Shown one piece after another: positions 1-6,646 of a stretch of DNA of 11,798 nt. Each line of letters begins with the position of its first letter. Position 1 is the stretch's first letter. This stretch comes from Prevotella sp. (GTDB lineage Bacteria; Bacteroidota; Bacteroidia; Bacteroidales; Bacteroidaceae), in NCBI GenBank assembly GCA_022732315.1, contig JAIJUV010000073.1, positions 1 to 11,798 on the forward strand, read 5' to 3'. The notes beneath the pieces are model-generated. The model was given only the letters and a program-made list of their open reading frames with translations. It ran no database searches and was not told the DNA's origin. Made by a program: the position numbers and the translations under genes.

Positions 1-8
1 GGCGACAA

Positions 9-92
9 ACTTGCGTCCATGATTACCCAGGGCGCTGCCCTGGGCTAGGAGCTTCTGCCCTTTCAGGGCGTGTGGAGCTCACTTGCGAAACT
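9..92. repeat. REP-like double palindrome downstream of pgeF
   Basis: Two GC-rich hairpins lie in tandem. The first has an 8-bp perfect stem CCCAGGGC/GCCCTGGG (26-33 and 37-44) with a 3-nt loop. The second has a 5-bp stem GCCCT/AGGGC (57-61 and 65-69). The heptamer ACTTGCG is present on both sides (9-15 and 81-87). The element starts only 9 bp beyond the pgeF stop codon, so it may also act as the 3' end of the leftward operon. From memory, similar CAGGGC-type palindromes are scattered between genes in Bacteroidota genomes; that it is a mobile REP element is an inference. The window edge may cut the element. Confidence 0.5.
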
Positions 93-100
93 TGAGTTAT

Positions 101-943
101 TTATTTCTCCAGGAGGATGGCAGTATAGATTCTGCCGCTCTCTGTGCCCAACTTGCGAGCAGAGAAATACTCGTCGCTATGCTGGAAGGTACAGATGCCG
201 CAATCCTGGATATTCTCTTCGGCTACCCCGCAATGCAGAAGAATCTGCTTGTTGCAGAGTGGAAGATTGAGATGCCACTTCAGCGGCTGAACGATGTTGC
301 CCTCAGCAGCCAGACGCTCACGCTCGGCTGGATCGGCAGAGAAGGCAGCGTTAGGACGCTGCTCTGCAATCTCCTCCATCGGGAAGGCAGCCTGCTCAAA
401 TGCCTCATACACCTCATCGCCCACCTCGAAACTGTCGAGCGAGATGCCCGGACCTATCACAGCCTTCAACTTCTTAGGGTCGGTGTGATAGGTGAACGCC
501 ATCTCCTGGATGGTTTTGTGAACGATGCGTGCCAGGGTGCCACGCCATCCGGCATGGATGGCTGCCACGGCATGATGCTCCTCGTCGTAAAGAAGCACCG
601 GGATGCAATCGGCAGTGGAAACGCCCACGCATACACCCGCCTGGTCTGTCATCACGGCATCAACGCCCTCGAGAATCATCTTGCGGATGTTCTCGGGCAT
701 ACTGAAATATTCTCCGGCTATCTGGCGCACCTCCACCCCATGCACCTGATGGGGCATGATGATATGGCCAGGCTCTATGCCCAGCTCGGCAGCCAGCTGC
801 CTGCGGTTTTCAGCCACATGCTCGGCATTGTCGCCGCAATACTCATTGATATTGAATTCGCTGTAGTTGCCCTGGCTCACTCCGCCCTTACGGGTGGTGG
901 AGAAAGCCTTGACACCAGAAGCTATGCTATATACTTTGAACAT
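101..943 (-). CDS. pgeF: PgeF/YfiH laccase-domain protein (purine nucleoside-acting, peptidoglycan editing factor family)
   Basis: Cytoplasmic multicopper-oxidase-like ('laccase domain', YfiH/YlmD/FAMIN) protein of 280 residues, slightly longer than the roughly 245 of E. coli YfiH. The family metal site is intact: His68 in MPHQVHG, Cys113 in STADC and His130 in IHAGWRGT. The C-terminal GICTFQHSDEYFSARK block is also present. Known roles are purine nucleoside phosphorolysis/deamination for the FAMIN/YlmD branch and removal of mis-incorporated serine-containing peptidoglycan precursors for E. coli PgeF; the sequence does not tell which applies. I chose the ATG at 943 because homology begins just after it. 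An in-frame TTG at 985 would add 14 non-conserved residues. It follows obgE after 44 nt and is the last gene of the hpt-adk-obgE-pgeF run. Confidence 0.93.
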   Translation of the reverse strand: MFKVYSIASGVKAFSTTRKGGVSQGNYSEFNINEYCGDNAEHVAENRRQLAAELGIEPGHIIMPHQVHGVEVRQIAGEYFSMPENIRKMILEGVDAVMTDQAGVCVGVSTADCIPVLLYDEEHHAVAAIHAGWRGTLARIVHKTIQEMAFTYHTDPKKLKAVIGPGISLDSFEVGDEVYEAFEQAAFPMEEIAEQRPNAAFSADPAERERLAAEGNIVQPLKWHLNLPLCNKQILLHCGVAEENIQDCGICTFQHSDEYFSARKLGTESGRIYTAILLEK

Positions 944-959
944 TGAACTTTGAACTTTA
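934..959. repeat. Heptamer tandem repeat over the pgeF start
   Basis: On the plus strand the heptamer CTTTGAA occurs at 934-940, as CATTGAA at 941-947 and again at 948-954, followed by a partial copy CTTTA at 955-959. The middle, mutated copy supplies the pgeF start codon (CAT read on the minus strand). A change in copy number would alter the leader and the distance to the obgE stop. It would not alter the reading frame if translation starts at the ATG. Confidence 0.6.
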
Positions 960-987
960 TGATTAGACTTTTTACTCAAAGTCAAGA

Positions 988-2148
988 TTACTCATATTCG
1001 AAATCATCGAGGTCATCTACGTCCTCAATTTCATCCTCATCGATGTATTCCACGATGTCCTCACCCTCATCGGCAAGTTCCTGCTGGAAGCGTGACATAT
1101 CCTTATCACGATGCACGAGGGTATCCTCGGCAGTAATCTCCTGCAGCTTGTTGCTCTCGGAATTCAGCTCCTTCCAGAGCACATCCTTGAGTTCCTGGAT
1201 TCCCTGTCCGGTAACGGAAGAGATGAAGACCACCGGCAGATCGGTAGGCAGCGTTTCGCGGAGCATCTCGATAAGCTCATCATCGAGAAGGTCGCACTTG
1301 GTGATGGCGAGCACACGATGCTTGTCGAGCATCTCTGGGTTGAAGTTCTTCAGCTCGCCCAGCAGCACCTCGTATTCCTTCTTGATATCGTCGGTATCGC
1401 CCGGAACCATGAAGAGGAGCAGCGAGTTGCGCTCTATGTGGCGCAGGAATCGCAAACCTAATCCCTTTCCGTCGCTCGCACCCTCGATGATGCCTGGAAT
1501 ATCAGCCATGACGAAGCTCTGGTGGTCGCGGTAGTCCACGATGCCCAGCGATGGCTCGAGCGTAGTAAATGGATAGTTGGCAATCTTTGGGCGCGCACTG
1601 GATACGGCGCTGAGCAGGGTTGACTTTCCGGCGTTAGGGAAACCCACGAGACCCACATCGGCAAGGAGCTTCAGCTCCATGATGATGGTCATCTCCTGCA
1701 TAGGCTCGCCTGGCTGCGCATAGCGTGGAGCCTGGTTGGTTGAGGTACGGAACTGGAAGTTGCCCAATCCGCCGCGGCCGCCCTTGAGGAGCAGCACCTC
1801 CTGTCCGTCGTAAGCCACATCGCATACGAACTTTCCGGTTTCGGCATTATAAACCACGGTACCGCAAGGCACATCGATATAGATGTCCTTACCGTCGGTG
1901 CCATGACACTTGTCACGTCCTCCATTGCCACCATGCTCGGCGAAGAAGTGGCGCTGATACTTCAGGTGCAGCAGGGTCCAGTAGTTGTGGTTGCCGCGAA
2001 GATAGATGCTTCCTCCACGTCCGCCATCGCCACCGTCAGGACCGCCATTAGGTTGGTACTTCACGTGGCGCAGGTGCATGGAGCCTTTACCACCCTTACC
2101 AGAGCGGCAGTTGATCTTTACATAATCTACGAAATTGGATTCAGCCAT
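988..2148 (-). CDS. obgE: Obg family GTPase (ribosome assembly, 50S subunit)
   Basis: Essential-type Obg GTPase of 386 residues. Residues 1-158 form the glycine-rich Obg fold (for example [12 protein letters not shown] near 35-46 and [12 protein letters not shown] near 119-130). The G domain follows with P-loop GFPNAGKST (169-177), switch I threonines 195-196, DIPG (216-219), TKCD (283-286) and SSVTGQGI (310-317). The C-terminus is a strongly acidic tail (about 361-386) instead of a folded OCT domain, as expected in Bacteroidota homologues. Obg proteins bind GTP/GDP and (p)ppGpp and act in late 50S maturation and stress control. The ATG at 2148 begins exactly at the conserved N-terminus. It lies downstream of adk, separated by 116 nt with a hairpin and tandem repeats, so it may be transcribed partly on its own. 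Confidence 0.98.
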   Translation of the reverse strand: MAESNFVDYVKINCRSGKGGKGSMHLRHVKYQPNGGPDGGDGGRGGSIYLRGNHNYWTLLHLKYQRHFFAEHGGNGGRDKCHGTDGKDIYIDVPCGTVVYNAETGKFVCDVAYDGQEVLLLKGGRGGLGNFQFRTSTNQAPRYAQPGEPMQEMTIIMELKLLADVGLVGFPNAGKSTLLSAVSSARPKIANYPFTTLEPSLGIVDYRDHQSFVMADIPGIIEGASDGKGLGLRFLRHIERNSLLLFMVPGDTDDIKKEYEVLLGELKNFNPEMLDKHRVLAITKCDLLDDELIEMLRETLPTDLPVVFISSVTGQGIQELKDVLWKELNSESNKLQEITAEDTLVHRDKDMSRFQQELADEGEDIVEYIDEDEIEDVDDLDDFEYE

Positions 2149-2165
2149 TTATATTTTCTTTTTAT

Positions 2166-2232
2166 ATTGAACGAATAAATCTTCTTTATTGAACGAAAGA
2201 TTCTTCTTTTATTTAACGAATAAATCTTCCCC
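2166..2232. repeat. Three tandem 22-23 bp repeats in the obgE leader
   Basis: Three adjacent imperfect copies start with ATTGAACGAATAAATCTTC (2166-2187), ATTGAACGAAAGATTCTTC (2188-2210) and ATTTAACGAATAAATCTTCC (2211-2232). The third copy runs into the left arm of the adk-obgE hairpin. The array lies 18-84 bp upstream of the obgE start codon and is AT-rich. Function unknown. Confidence 0.75.
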
Positions 2233-2252
2233 ACTCAGTTGTGGGGAAGATT
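2223..2252 (-). terminator. Hairpin between adk and obgE
   Basis: Perfect 12-bp stem AATCTTCCCCAC/GTGGGGAAGATT (2223-2234 and 2241-2252) with a 6-nt loop. It begins 12 nt beyond the adk stop codon. Read leftward it is followed by TTATTCG, only a weak U-tract, so termination is probably partial and read-through to obgE is likely. Read rightward it is followed by ATTATTTTATC, but no rightward gene ends here. Confidence 0.6.
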
Positions 2253-2264
2253 ATTTTATCTTGA

Positions 2265-2837
2265 TTACAAGTTATCGATAACATTGCAAACGCGGGCGAA
2301 GATCTCATCCACTGTACCGAGACCCTCGATGTGGTGGTGGATACCTTCCTTCTCATACCAGTCGATGAGAGGTGCAGTCTGAGTGTGATATACGTTGAGA
2401 CGCTTCTTGATAGTCTCCTCGTTATCGTCAGAACGGCCGCTCAACTTACCGCGGTTGAGCAAACGAGCCATCAGCTCATCCTCAGGAACAGCAAGCTCAA
2501 TCATGGCAGCAATCTTGTGGCCACGCTCTGAGAGCATCTTCTTCAAAGCCTCAGCCTGTGGTGTGGTACGTGGGAAACCATCGAAGATGACACCTGCGTG
2601 ATCCTTACCGAAGCTGTCGTATACGCTAGCGAGGATGTCGATCATCAACTCGTCAGGAATCAACTGACCATTGTCGATATAACCCTTAGCAGTCTTACCA
2701 AGCTCAGTACCGTTCTTGATTTCGTTACGAAGTACGTCACCTGTTGAAATGTGACCGAGACCATACTTCTCGATCATCTTGTCGCTCTGTGTGCCCTTAC
2801 CTGCACCAGGAGCGCCGAAAATTACAATATTCTTCAT
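2265..2837 (-). CDS. adk: Adenylate kinase (short LID form)
   Basis: Catalyses ATP + AMP to 2 ADP in the cytoplasm. The protein has 190 residues, the length of the short bacterial form. P-loop GAPGAGKGT (8-16), the AMP-binding STGDVLR (31-37), DGFPRT (86-91) and the arginine-containing short LID around 129-140 (RGKLSGRSDD) are all visible. The zinc-binding long LID is absent, as is normal for this length class. The ATG at 2837 starts directly at the conserved MKNIVIFGAPG. It lies downstream of hpt and the small membrane-protein genes and upstream of obgE, all on the minus strand. Together with hpt it covers purine salvage and nucleotide balance. Confidence 0.98.
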   Translation of the reverse strand: MKNIVIFGAPGAGKGTQSDKMIEKYGLGHISTGDVLRNEIKNGTELGKTAKGYIDNGQLIPDELMIDILASVYDSFGKDHAGVIFDGFPRTTPQAEALKKMLSERGHKIAAMIELAVPEDELMARLLNRGKLSGRSDDNEETIKKRLNVYHTQTAPLIDWYEKEGIHHHIEGLGTVDEIFARVCNVIDNL

Positions 2838-2883
2838 TTTTACCTTAAATATATATATAAATTGTTTTATGTTGTGTCAGAAA

Positions 2884-2985
2884 CTAATATTCATTCATCC
2901 ATTTCTGTCCCCAAGGAGACAAAAGTATAGCAATAGTTATGCCAAAGAAAACGGTAAACATGCCTAAAAATATTAAAGTGTTCAT
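2884..2985 (-). CDS. 33-residue single-helix membrane protein
   Basis: Short reading frame with start ATG at 2985 and stop TAG at 2884-2886. It encodes MNTLIFLGMFTVFFGITIAI, then LLSPWGQKWMNEY. Residues 4-22 form one hydrophobic segment and the tail ends in the motif SPWGQKWMN. A clear AGGAGG lies 7 nt upstream of the start. The tail resembles TPKGKQWFN at the end of the 51-residue protein encoded next to it, so the two are probably related. Small membrane proteins ending in a G-K/Q-x-W motif are, as I recall, common but mostly unnamed in Bacteroidota. Function unknown; localisation to the inner membrane is inferred. I believe it is real because of the ribosome-binding site, the shared motif and its place in the run. 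Confidence 0.7.
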   Translation of the reverse strand: MNTLIFLGMFTVFFGITIAILLSPWGQKWMNEY

Positions 2986-2992
2986 CTTACAT

Positions 2993-2998
2993 CCTCCT
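2993..2998 (-). promoter_or_regulatory. Consensus Shine-Dalgarno site of the 33-residue gene
   Basis: AGGAGG stands 7 nt before the ATG at 2985. This is a full match to the anti-Shine-Dalgarno sequence, unusual in Bacteroidota, where most leaders are AT-rich without one. An ATG immediately followed by TAA lies between the site and the true start and would make no peptide. Confidence 0.7.
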
Positions 2999-3028
2999 AT
3001 TTTTATTGTTATACTTTGAATTCGAAAC

Positions 3029-3184
3029 TTAGTTTATGCTGTTAAACCATTGCTTTCCCTTTGGAGTCATAACAAATAACAAGAATACTATAGCAGGGAT
3101 TCCTACCATAGCCAAAATAATGTATGTACCCAAAAATGGAATATCTAAAAGGCAATTAAATGCCATCAAACTCAAATCTGCCAT
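3029..3184 (-). CDS. 51-residue single-helix membrane protein
   Basis: Reading frame with start ATG at 3184 and stop TAA at 3029-3031. It begins MADLSLMAFNCLLDIPFLGT. One long hydrophobic segment spans about residues 18-39, followed by a polar tail TPKGKQWFNSIN. Its start overlaps the stop of the 66-residue gene as TAATG, which suggests translational coupling. The C-terminal motif [ST]P-x-G-[KQ]-[QK]-W-[FM]-N is shared with the 33-residue protein encoded 44 nt downstream. No named family recognised. The gene is visibly more AT-rich than hpt, adk and obgE around it. Confidence 0.75.
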   Translation of the reverse strand: MADLSLMAFNCLLDIPFLGTYIILAMVGIPAIVFLLFVMTPKGKQWFNSIN

Positions 3185-3384
3185 TATTTCTTCTTTTTAT
3201 CGTTATCTTTTTTATTCTTCCTAATATAAATACCTGCTATAAACAATATGATTGCTATTAATCCGCTGACAACATACAACATCCAACGAACATCATTGAG
3301 ATCCTGCATCATCGAAGTAACAAATACAGCAGTCAAGAAGTACTTGGAGACATCCAAGCAATAATCACTAATTTTCTCCCACAT
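3184..3384 (-). CDS. 66-residue two-helix membrane protein, DUF6722-like
   Basis: Small protein starting MWEKISDYCLDVSKYFLTAV. Hydrophobic stretches at about 14-27 and 34-54 suggest two membrane segments, and the tail (RKNKKDNDKKKK, 55-66) is very basic, which by the positive-inside rule puts the C-terminus in the cytoplasm. The pattern Dx[SA]KYxxTAxxxTS near the start resembles small Bacteroidota proteins that I remember as DUF6722; this match is from memory. It begins 10 nt after the hpt stop with GGGGGTGA as a plausible ribosome-binding site, so it is likely co-transcribed with hpt. The 51-residue gene overlaps its stop codon. Function unknown. Confidence 0.8.
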   Translation of the reverse strand: MWEKISDYCLDVSKYFLTAVFVTSMMQDLNDVRWMLYVVSGLIAIILFIAGIYIRKNKKDNDKKKK

Positions 3385-3394
3385 GCTTCACCCC

Positions 3395-3940
3395 CTATTC
3401 TTCTACAATGGTGTAGATGTCGCGGAGGTTTCTGCCTTCTTGGTCGTAATCCAATCCATATCCCACGATGAAATCGTTAGGGATTTCCATAACAGCATAG
3501 TTGATATCAAGGTCAACCTTCAAGTTGCCTGGCTTCACGAGGAGGGAACAAACCTCAACGCTGGCTGGATTCATCTTCTTCAGGTCTTCAATCATGTGAG
3601 CCATGGTGAAACCGGAATCTACGATGTCCTCAACAATAACCACGTGGCGACCTGCCAAATCCTGGTTCAAACCCATCAGGGTCTTCATGCTGCCCGTAGA
3701 GGAAGTGCCCTCGTAAGAAGCATACTTCACGAATGAAATCTCGCTTGGCACGGTAATCATTCGCATCAAGTCGGCTGCGAAGATAAATGCGCCGTTCAAT
3801 ACTGCCAAGAACACGGGGGTCTTGCCTTCATAGTCCTTGTTCAGACGGTCTGCTACGACCTGAACCTTCTTGAGTATTTCGGCCTCTGGAATGGAGGTTT
3901 TGAAGGTCTTATCCTTAATTTTTACTATGCTCATAGTCAT
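3395..3940 (-). CDS. hpt: Hypoxanthine phosphoribosyltransferase
   Basis: Purine salvage enzyme of 181 residues that transfers phosphoribose from PRPP to hypoxanthine (and usually guanine). The PRPP-binding signature VVIVEDIVDSGFT (100-112) is intact with both acidic residues. The flexible loop SYEGTSSTG (75-83) and the base-pocket region PNDFIVGYGLDYDQEGRNL (154-172) are present. I place the start at the ATG at 3940; a second ATG at 3934 is equally possible. The frame stays open up to 4300, but that extension lies antisense to the next gene and beyond a predicted promoter at 3958-3966, so it is not part of the protein. It heads the leftward cluster. Confidence 0.96.
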   Translation of the reverse strand: MTMSIVKIKDKTFKTSIPEAEILKKVQVVADRLNKDYEGKTPVFLAVLNGAFIFAADLMRMITVPSEISFVKYASYEGTSSTGSMKTLMGLNQDLAGRHVVIVEDIVDSGFTMAHMIEDLKKMNPASVEVCSLLVKPGNLKVDLDINYAVMEIPNDFIVGYGLDYDQEGRNLRDIYTIVEE

Positions 3941-3957
3941 ATTATATAATATTTTCT

Positions 3958-3966
3958 GCAAAATTA
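3958..3966 (-). promoter_or_regulatory. Predicted -7 element for hpt
   Basis: TAATTTTGC on the minus strand matches the Bacteroidota -7 consensus TAnnTTTG. It lies 18 nt upstream of the hpt ATG, giving a short leader. No convincing -33 TTTG is visible at the expected distance. Confidence 0.5.
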
Positions 3967-4009
3967 CGAAAAAATCGTGAAACTTCATGCTTTCATCGAC
4001 TTTTTTTAG

Positions 4010-4018
4010 TACTTTTGC
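4010..4018 (+). promoter_or_regulatory. Predicted -7 element for the NAD(P)HX repair gene
   Basis: TACTTTTGC matches TAnnTTTG and lies 31 nt before the ATG at 4049. The upstream box is not obvious. It is arranged back to back with the hpt element. Confidence 0.5.
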
Positions 4019-4048
4019 ATGAAAATAATCAGATAATCGGACAAAGAC

Positions 4049-5566
4049 ATGAAGATTTTCACTAGTACTCAGATACATGAGTTGGATAAATACACCATTG
4101 AGCATGAACCAATCACTTCGCTCAACCTCATGGAACGTGCCGCCAAGGCGCTGACACGTGCCATCGAGGCGGAATGGTCTAACCGTACTCCGGTGGTCGT
4201 TTTCGCAGGACCAGGCAACAACGGAGGCGATGCGCTTGCCGTGGCAAGAATGTTGGGAGAAGATGGTTATCAGGTTAACGTTTTCTTGTTTAACATCCAC
4301 AACAAGCTCTCTGCCGACTGTGCCAGCAACAAGAAGCGACTCATAGAGAGCAAACGCGCCAAGCAGTTTACAGAGGTCACCGTCAACTTCGACCCTCCGC
4401 AGCTGGAAACCGGCATGCTTGTAGTAGACGGACTCTTTGGCAGCGGCTTGAACAAACCGCTGGCAGGTGGTTTCGCATCCCTGGTAAAATACATCAACCA
4501 GAGTGCAGCCAAGGTGGTGAGCATCGACCTGCCATCGGGTCTGATGGCGGAAGACAACACCTACAACATTTCAGCCAATATCATCCGTGCCGACCTGACG
4601 CTGACCTTGCAGCAGAAGAAGCTGGCGATGATGCTGGCAGACAACCAGATATACCTGGGACGACTGAAGGTATTGGATATCCGACTCTCTCAGGAATTCA
4701 TCCAGAAGACGGAAAGCAAATTCAGTATTCTCGAAGAGAACGACATCCGCTTGCTGATGAAGCCCCGTGGCGACTTTGCCCACAAGGGAACCATGGGCAC
4801 GGCTTTGATTATAGCCGGAAGCTACGGCATGAGCGGTGCGTCCGTGCTGGCTACCAAGGCGTGCCTGAGAGCGGGAACGGGAAAGGTGATTACCCATACG
4901 CCGAAGCGCAACTACGAGATTATGCAGATTAGCGTGCCGGAAGCAGTGCTCCAGATGGATTCTGAGGAAACCATCTTCAGCGAACCGGTGGATACCGACT
5001 ACTACAGCGCCATGGGCATCGGTCCAGGTCTGGGCACCAACGAATCCACCGCCATCGCCCTGATAGCCCAGCTGAGAAGATCCACCTGTCCTACGGTGGT
5101 AGATGCCGATGCGCTGAACATCCTGGCGAGTCATCGTGCCTGGATGCAGCAGTTGCCTAAGGACATCATCTTCACTCCTCATCCAAGAGAACTGGACAGA
5201 CTGGCTGGCAACACCAGCAGCAACTGCATGGAGCGCCTTGACAAGGCCATCGAACTGGCGGAGCGCCTGCAAGGCTACATTATATTAAAGGGTCATTACT
5301 CAGCCCTCTGCCATCCTAACGGAAAGGTGGAGTTCTGCTCCACCGGCAACAGTGGCATGGCTACTGCAGGAAGCGGCGATGTACTAACCGGTATCATCAC
5401 AGCCCTCCTGGCAAGAGGATACAAGCAGGCAGATGCCTGCCGTCTGGGAATGCACCTACACGGTCTGGCTGGTGACCTTGCCGCAAAAGATCTGGGCAAG
5501 GAAAGCCTCATTGCCAGTGATATTATACAATATCTGCCAAAGGCATTCCTTAGAATGGAAGACTAA
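4049..5566 (+). CDS. nnr: Bifunctional NAD(P)H-hydrate epimerase / ADP-dependent (S)-NAD(P)H-hydrate dehydratase
   Basis: Repairs hydrated NADH and NADPH: the N-terminal epimerase interconverts R and S forms and the C-terminal dehydratase regenerates the cofactor. The protein is 505 residues, the full two-domain length. The YjeF_N domain (about 1-220) shows NLMERAA (26-32) and AGPGNNGGDALAVAR (53-67). The carbohydrate-kinase-like dehydratase domain (about 235-503) shows KGTMGTALIIAGS (246-258), GIGPGLGT (323-330), VDADALN (351-357), TPHPRE (376-381), LKGHYS (413-418) and the nucleotide-binding NSGMATAGSGDVLTG (434-448). The ATG at 4049 fits the conserved MKIFTSTQIHELD start. It stands alone, divergent from hpt and convergent with the membrane regulator. 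Confidence 0.97.
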   Translation: MKIFTSTQIHELDKYTIEHEPITSLNLMERAAKALTRAIEAEWSNRTPVVVFAGPGNNGGDALAVARMLGEDGYQVNVFLFNIHNKLSADCASNKKRLIESKRAKQFTEVTVNFDPPQLETGMLVVDGLFGSGLNKPLAGGFASLVKYINQSAAKVVSIDLPSGLMAEDNTYNISANIIRADLTLTLQQKKLAMMLADNQIYLGRLKVLDIRLSQEFIQKTESKFSILEENDIRLLMKPRGDFAHKGTMGTALIIAGSYGMSGASVLATKACLRAGTGKVITHTPKRNYEIMQISVPEAVLQMDSEETIFSEPVDTDYYSAMGIGPGLGTNESTAIALIAQLRRSTCPTVVDADALNILASHRAWMQQLPKDIIFTPHPRELDRLAGNTSSNCMERLDKAIELAERLQGYIILKGHYSALCHPNGKVEFCSTGNSGMATAGSGDVLTGIITALLARGYKQADACRLGMHLHGLAGDLAAKDLGKESLIASDIIQYLPKAFLRMED

Positions 5567-5600
5567 GAAATATAAGAAAATGGCAAAACTTGAAAAACTA

Positions 5601-5651
5601 CAATAATAAAAAAGGGTATGCCTCTTGTAAGCCTACCCTTTTTTATTATTG
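5601..5651. terminator. Bidirectional terminator between convergent genes
   Basis: An 18-bp perfect inverted repeat (5601-5618 and 5634-5651) with a 15-nt loop. The arms read CAATAATAAAAAAGGGTA and TACCCTTTTTTATTATTG, so either strand makes a hairpin with A-rich/T-rich flanks. It begins 34 nt after the stop of the NAD(P)HX repair gene. The far arm contains the stop codon and the last five codons of the regulator read from the other side. Confidence 0.9.
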
Positions 5652-6646
5652 CATGATGATTCTACTTTGTATCTTGCTTCATAAAAGCGTTTCTCAAGTT
5701 CGCGCTTCAAATCGTCTTTTCGATCCATATTCAGCTTTTTACGGATATGACTACGCTGACTAGTGATATTCGATTCGCTTTTGTTCAGTTCTATACAGAT
5801 TTCCTTCAGCATCTTACCCTCCAAAAACATTTGGCAAATCTGCTTCTCGCTGTTGGTGAGGTCGGCACATACCAGATTCCAAGCCTTCTTGCTCAGTTCG
5901 CTGGTCTTCAACTGTTCTGCGGCACGGTCCAGGATATTCTGCTGCTGCTCCGAGCTCAGTCGGCTCAGCAGGTTTACCGTCTTATCCTTCTCTTCATCCT
6001 TCAGGTCGGCAAGCATGTGCAGTGCCTTCTTCTCTTCTTCCCTCAACTGCTTGGGCTGTCTGAGTTCCTTGGTGATGACAGGTTCCCAGTTATAGATCCA
6101 TACATACAGAATCATCAGGAAACCTACCAGAACAGCCTTGATGCTGAAGAGCAGCACGGAGATCTGCGTATGCGAGAGGGCAACCGCTACCACTGGCAGC
6201 AGAGCGACGGCAAAGCCGAGAGTGGTTCGGTTGAGCTGCTGACTCTGGGCGGTAATGGCGAGTATAAACATGATAAAGATATTGCTCATCACGCTCAGGT
6301 TGTCGCGATCGCCCTGATAGTGCAGACAAAGCATACTGTCAATCGCCAGCTTAACGAATACGAGAATATAGAGCAGGGAGATGCCTGTCTTGAATACCAC
6401 CTTGCGCTTCAGTACCACATACATCAGCAGCGCCAGTGCGAGGGTATGAGTCAGATTAAAGGAAAAGCCCACCCAGGCATCCTTTATGTAAAACAAAAGG
6501 AAGTTGTAGGGAATAATGACTATCTCTATCAGAGTCAAAAGGACGAAGGCGATCACCCTTCGGCGATCCACCACTCCACAATAGTCAGGGCATAAATGAT
6601 GTTCCAAGCGCAAACACCAATCCCAAAGTTTGTTCTTAGCTTTCAT
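5633..6646 (-). CDS. Six-helix membrane protein with C-terminal LuxR-type HTH (membrane-bound transcription regulator)
   Basis: 337 residues. Hydrophobic segments at about 30-52, 62-80, 86-104, 118-134, 141-160 and 164-185 predict six membrane helices. They are followed by a charged, probably coiled stretch (about 190-255) and a GerE/LuxR-like DNA-binding domain (about 262-315) containing LTNSEKQICQMFLEGKMLKE and the recognition region SESNITSQRSHIRKKLNM. There is no receiver domain or kinase, so the membrane part probably senses the signal. The ATG at 6646 leads into a basic N-terminus. Its last residues CNNKKG are encoded inside the terminator stem. It is divergent from the pilus-type operon, which makes that operon a plausible target; this is inference. 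No specific family name recognised. Confidence 0.85.
   Translation of the reverse strand: MKAKNKLWDWCLRLEHHLCPDYCGVVDRRRVIAFVLLTLIEIVIIPYNFLLFYIKDAWVGFSFNLTHTLALALLMYVVLKRKVVFKTGISLLYILVFVKLAIDSMLCLHYQGDRDNLSVMSNIFIMFILAITAQSQQLNRTTLGFAVALLPVVAVALSHTQISVLLFSIKAVLVGFLMILYVWIYNWEPVITKELRQPKQLREEEKKALHMLADLKDEEKDKTVNLLSRLSSEQQQNILDRAAEQLKTSELSKKAWNLVCADLTNSEKQICQMFLEGKMLKEICIELNKSESNITSQRSHIRKKLNMDRKDDLKRELEKRFYEARYKVESSCNNKKG

Noticed and set aside
83..946. Long plus-strand open frame of 287 codons over pgeF
   Set aside because: It is antisense to a clearly conserved protein with intact metal ligands, and its own translation is His/Leu-rich without any recognisable motif.
950..1534. Plus-strand frame of 194 codons over the 3' half of obgE
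   Set aside because: Its translation is Ser-rich low complexity, the expected mirror of the acidic and Leu-rich codons of obgE on the other strand.
3941..4300. N-terminal extension of hpt to a 301-residue protein
   Set aside because: The extension lies opposite the conserved start of the NAD(P)HX repair gene and across a predicted hpt promoter; Hpt is normally about 180 residues.
4571..5272. Minus-strand frame of 233 codons inside the NAD(P)HX repair gene
   Set aside because: A shadow of a conserved gene; the translation is Gln/His/Arg-rich with no domain.
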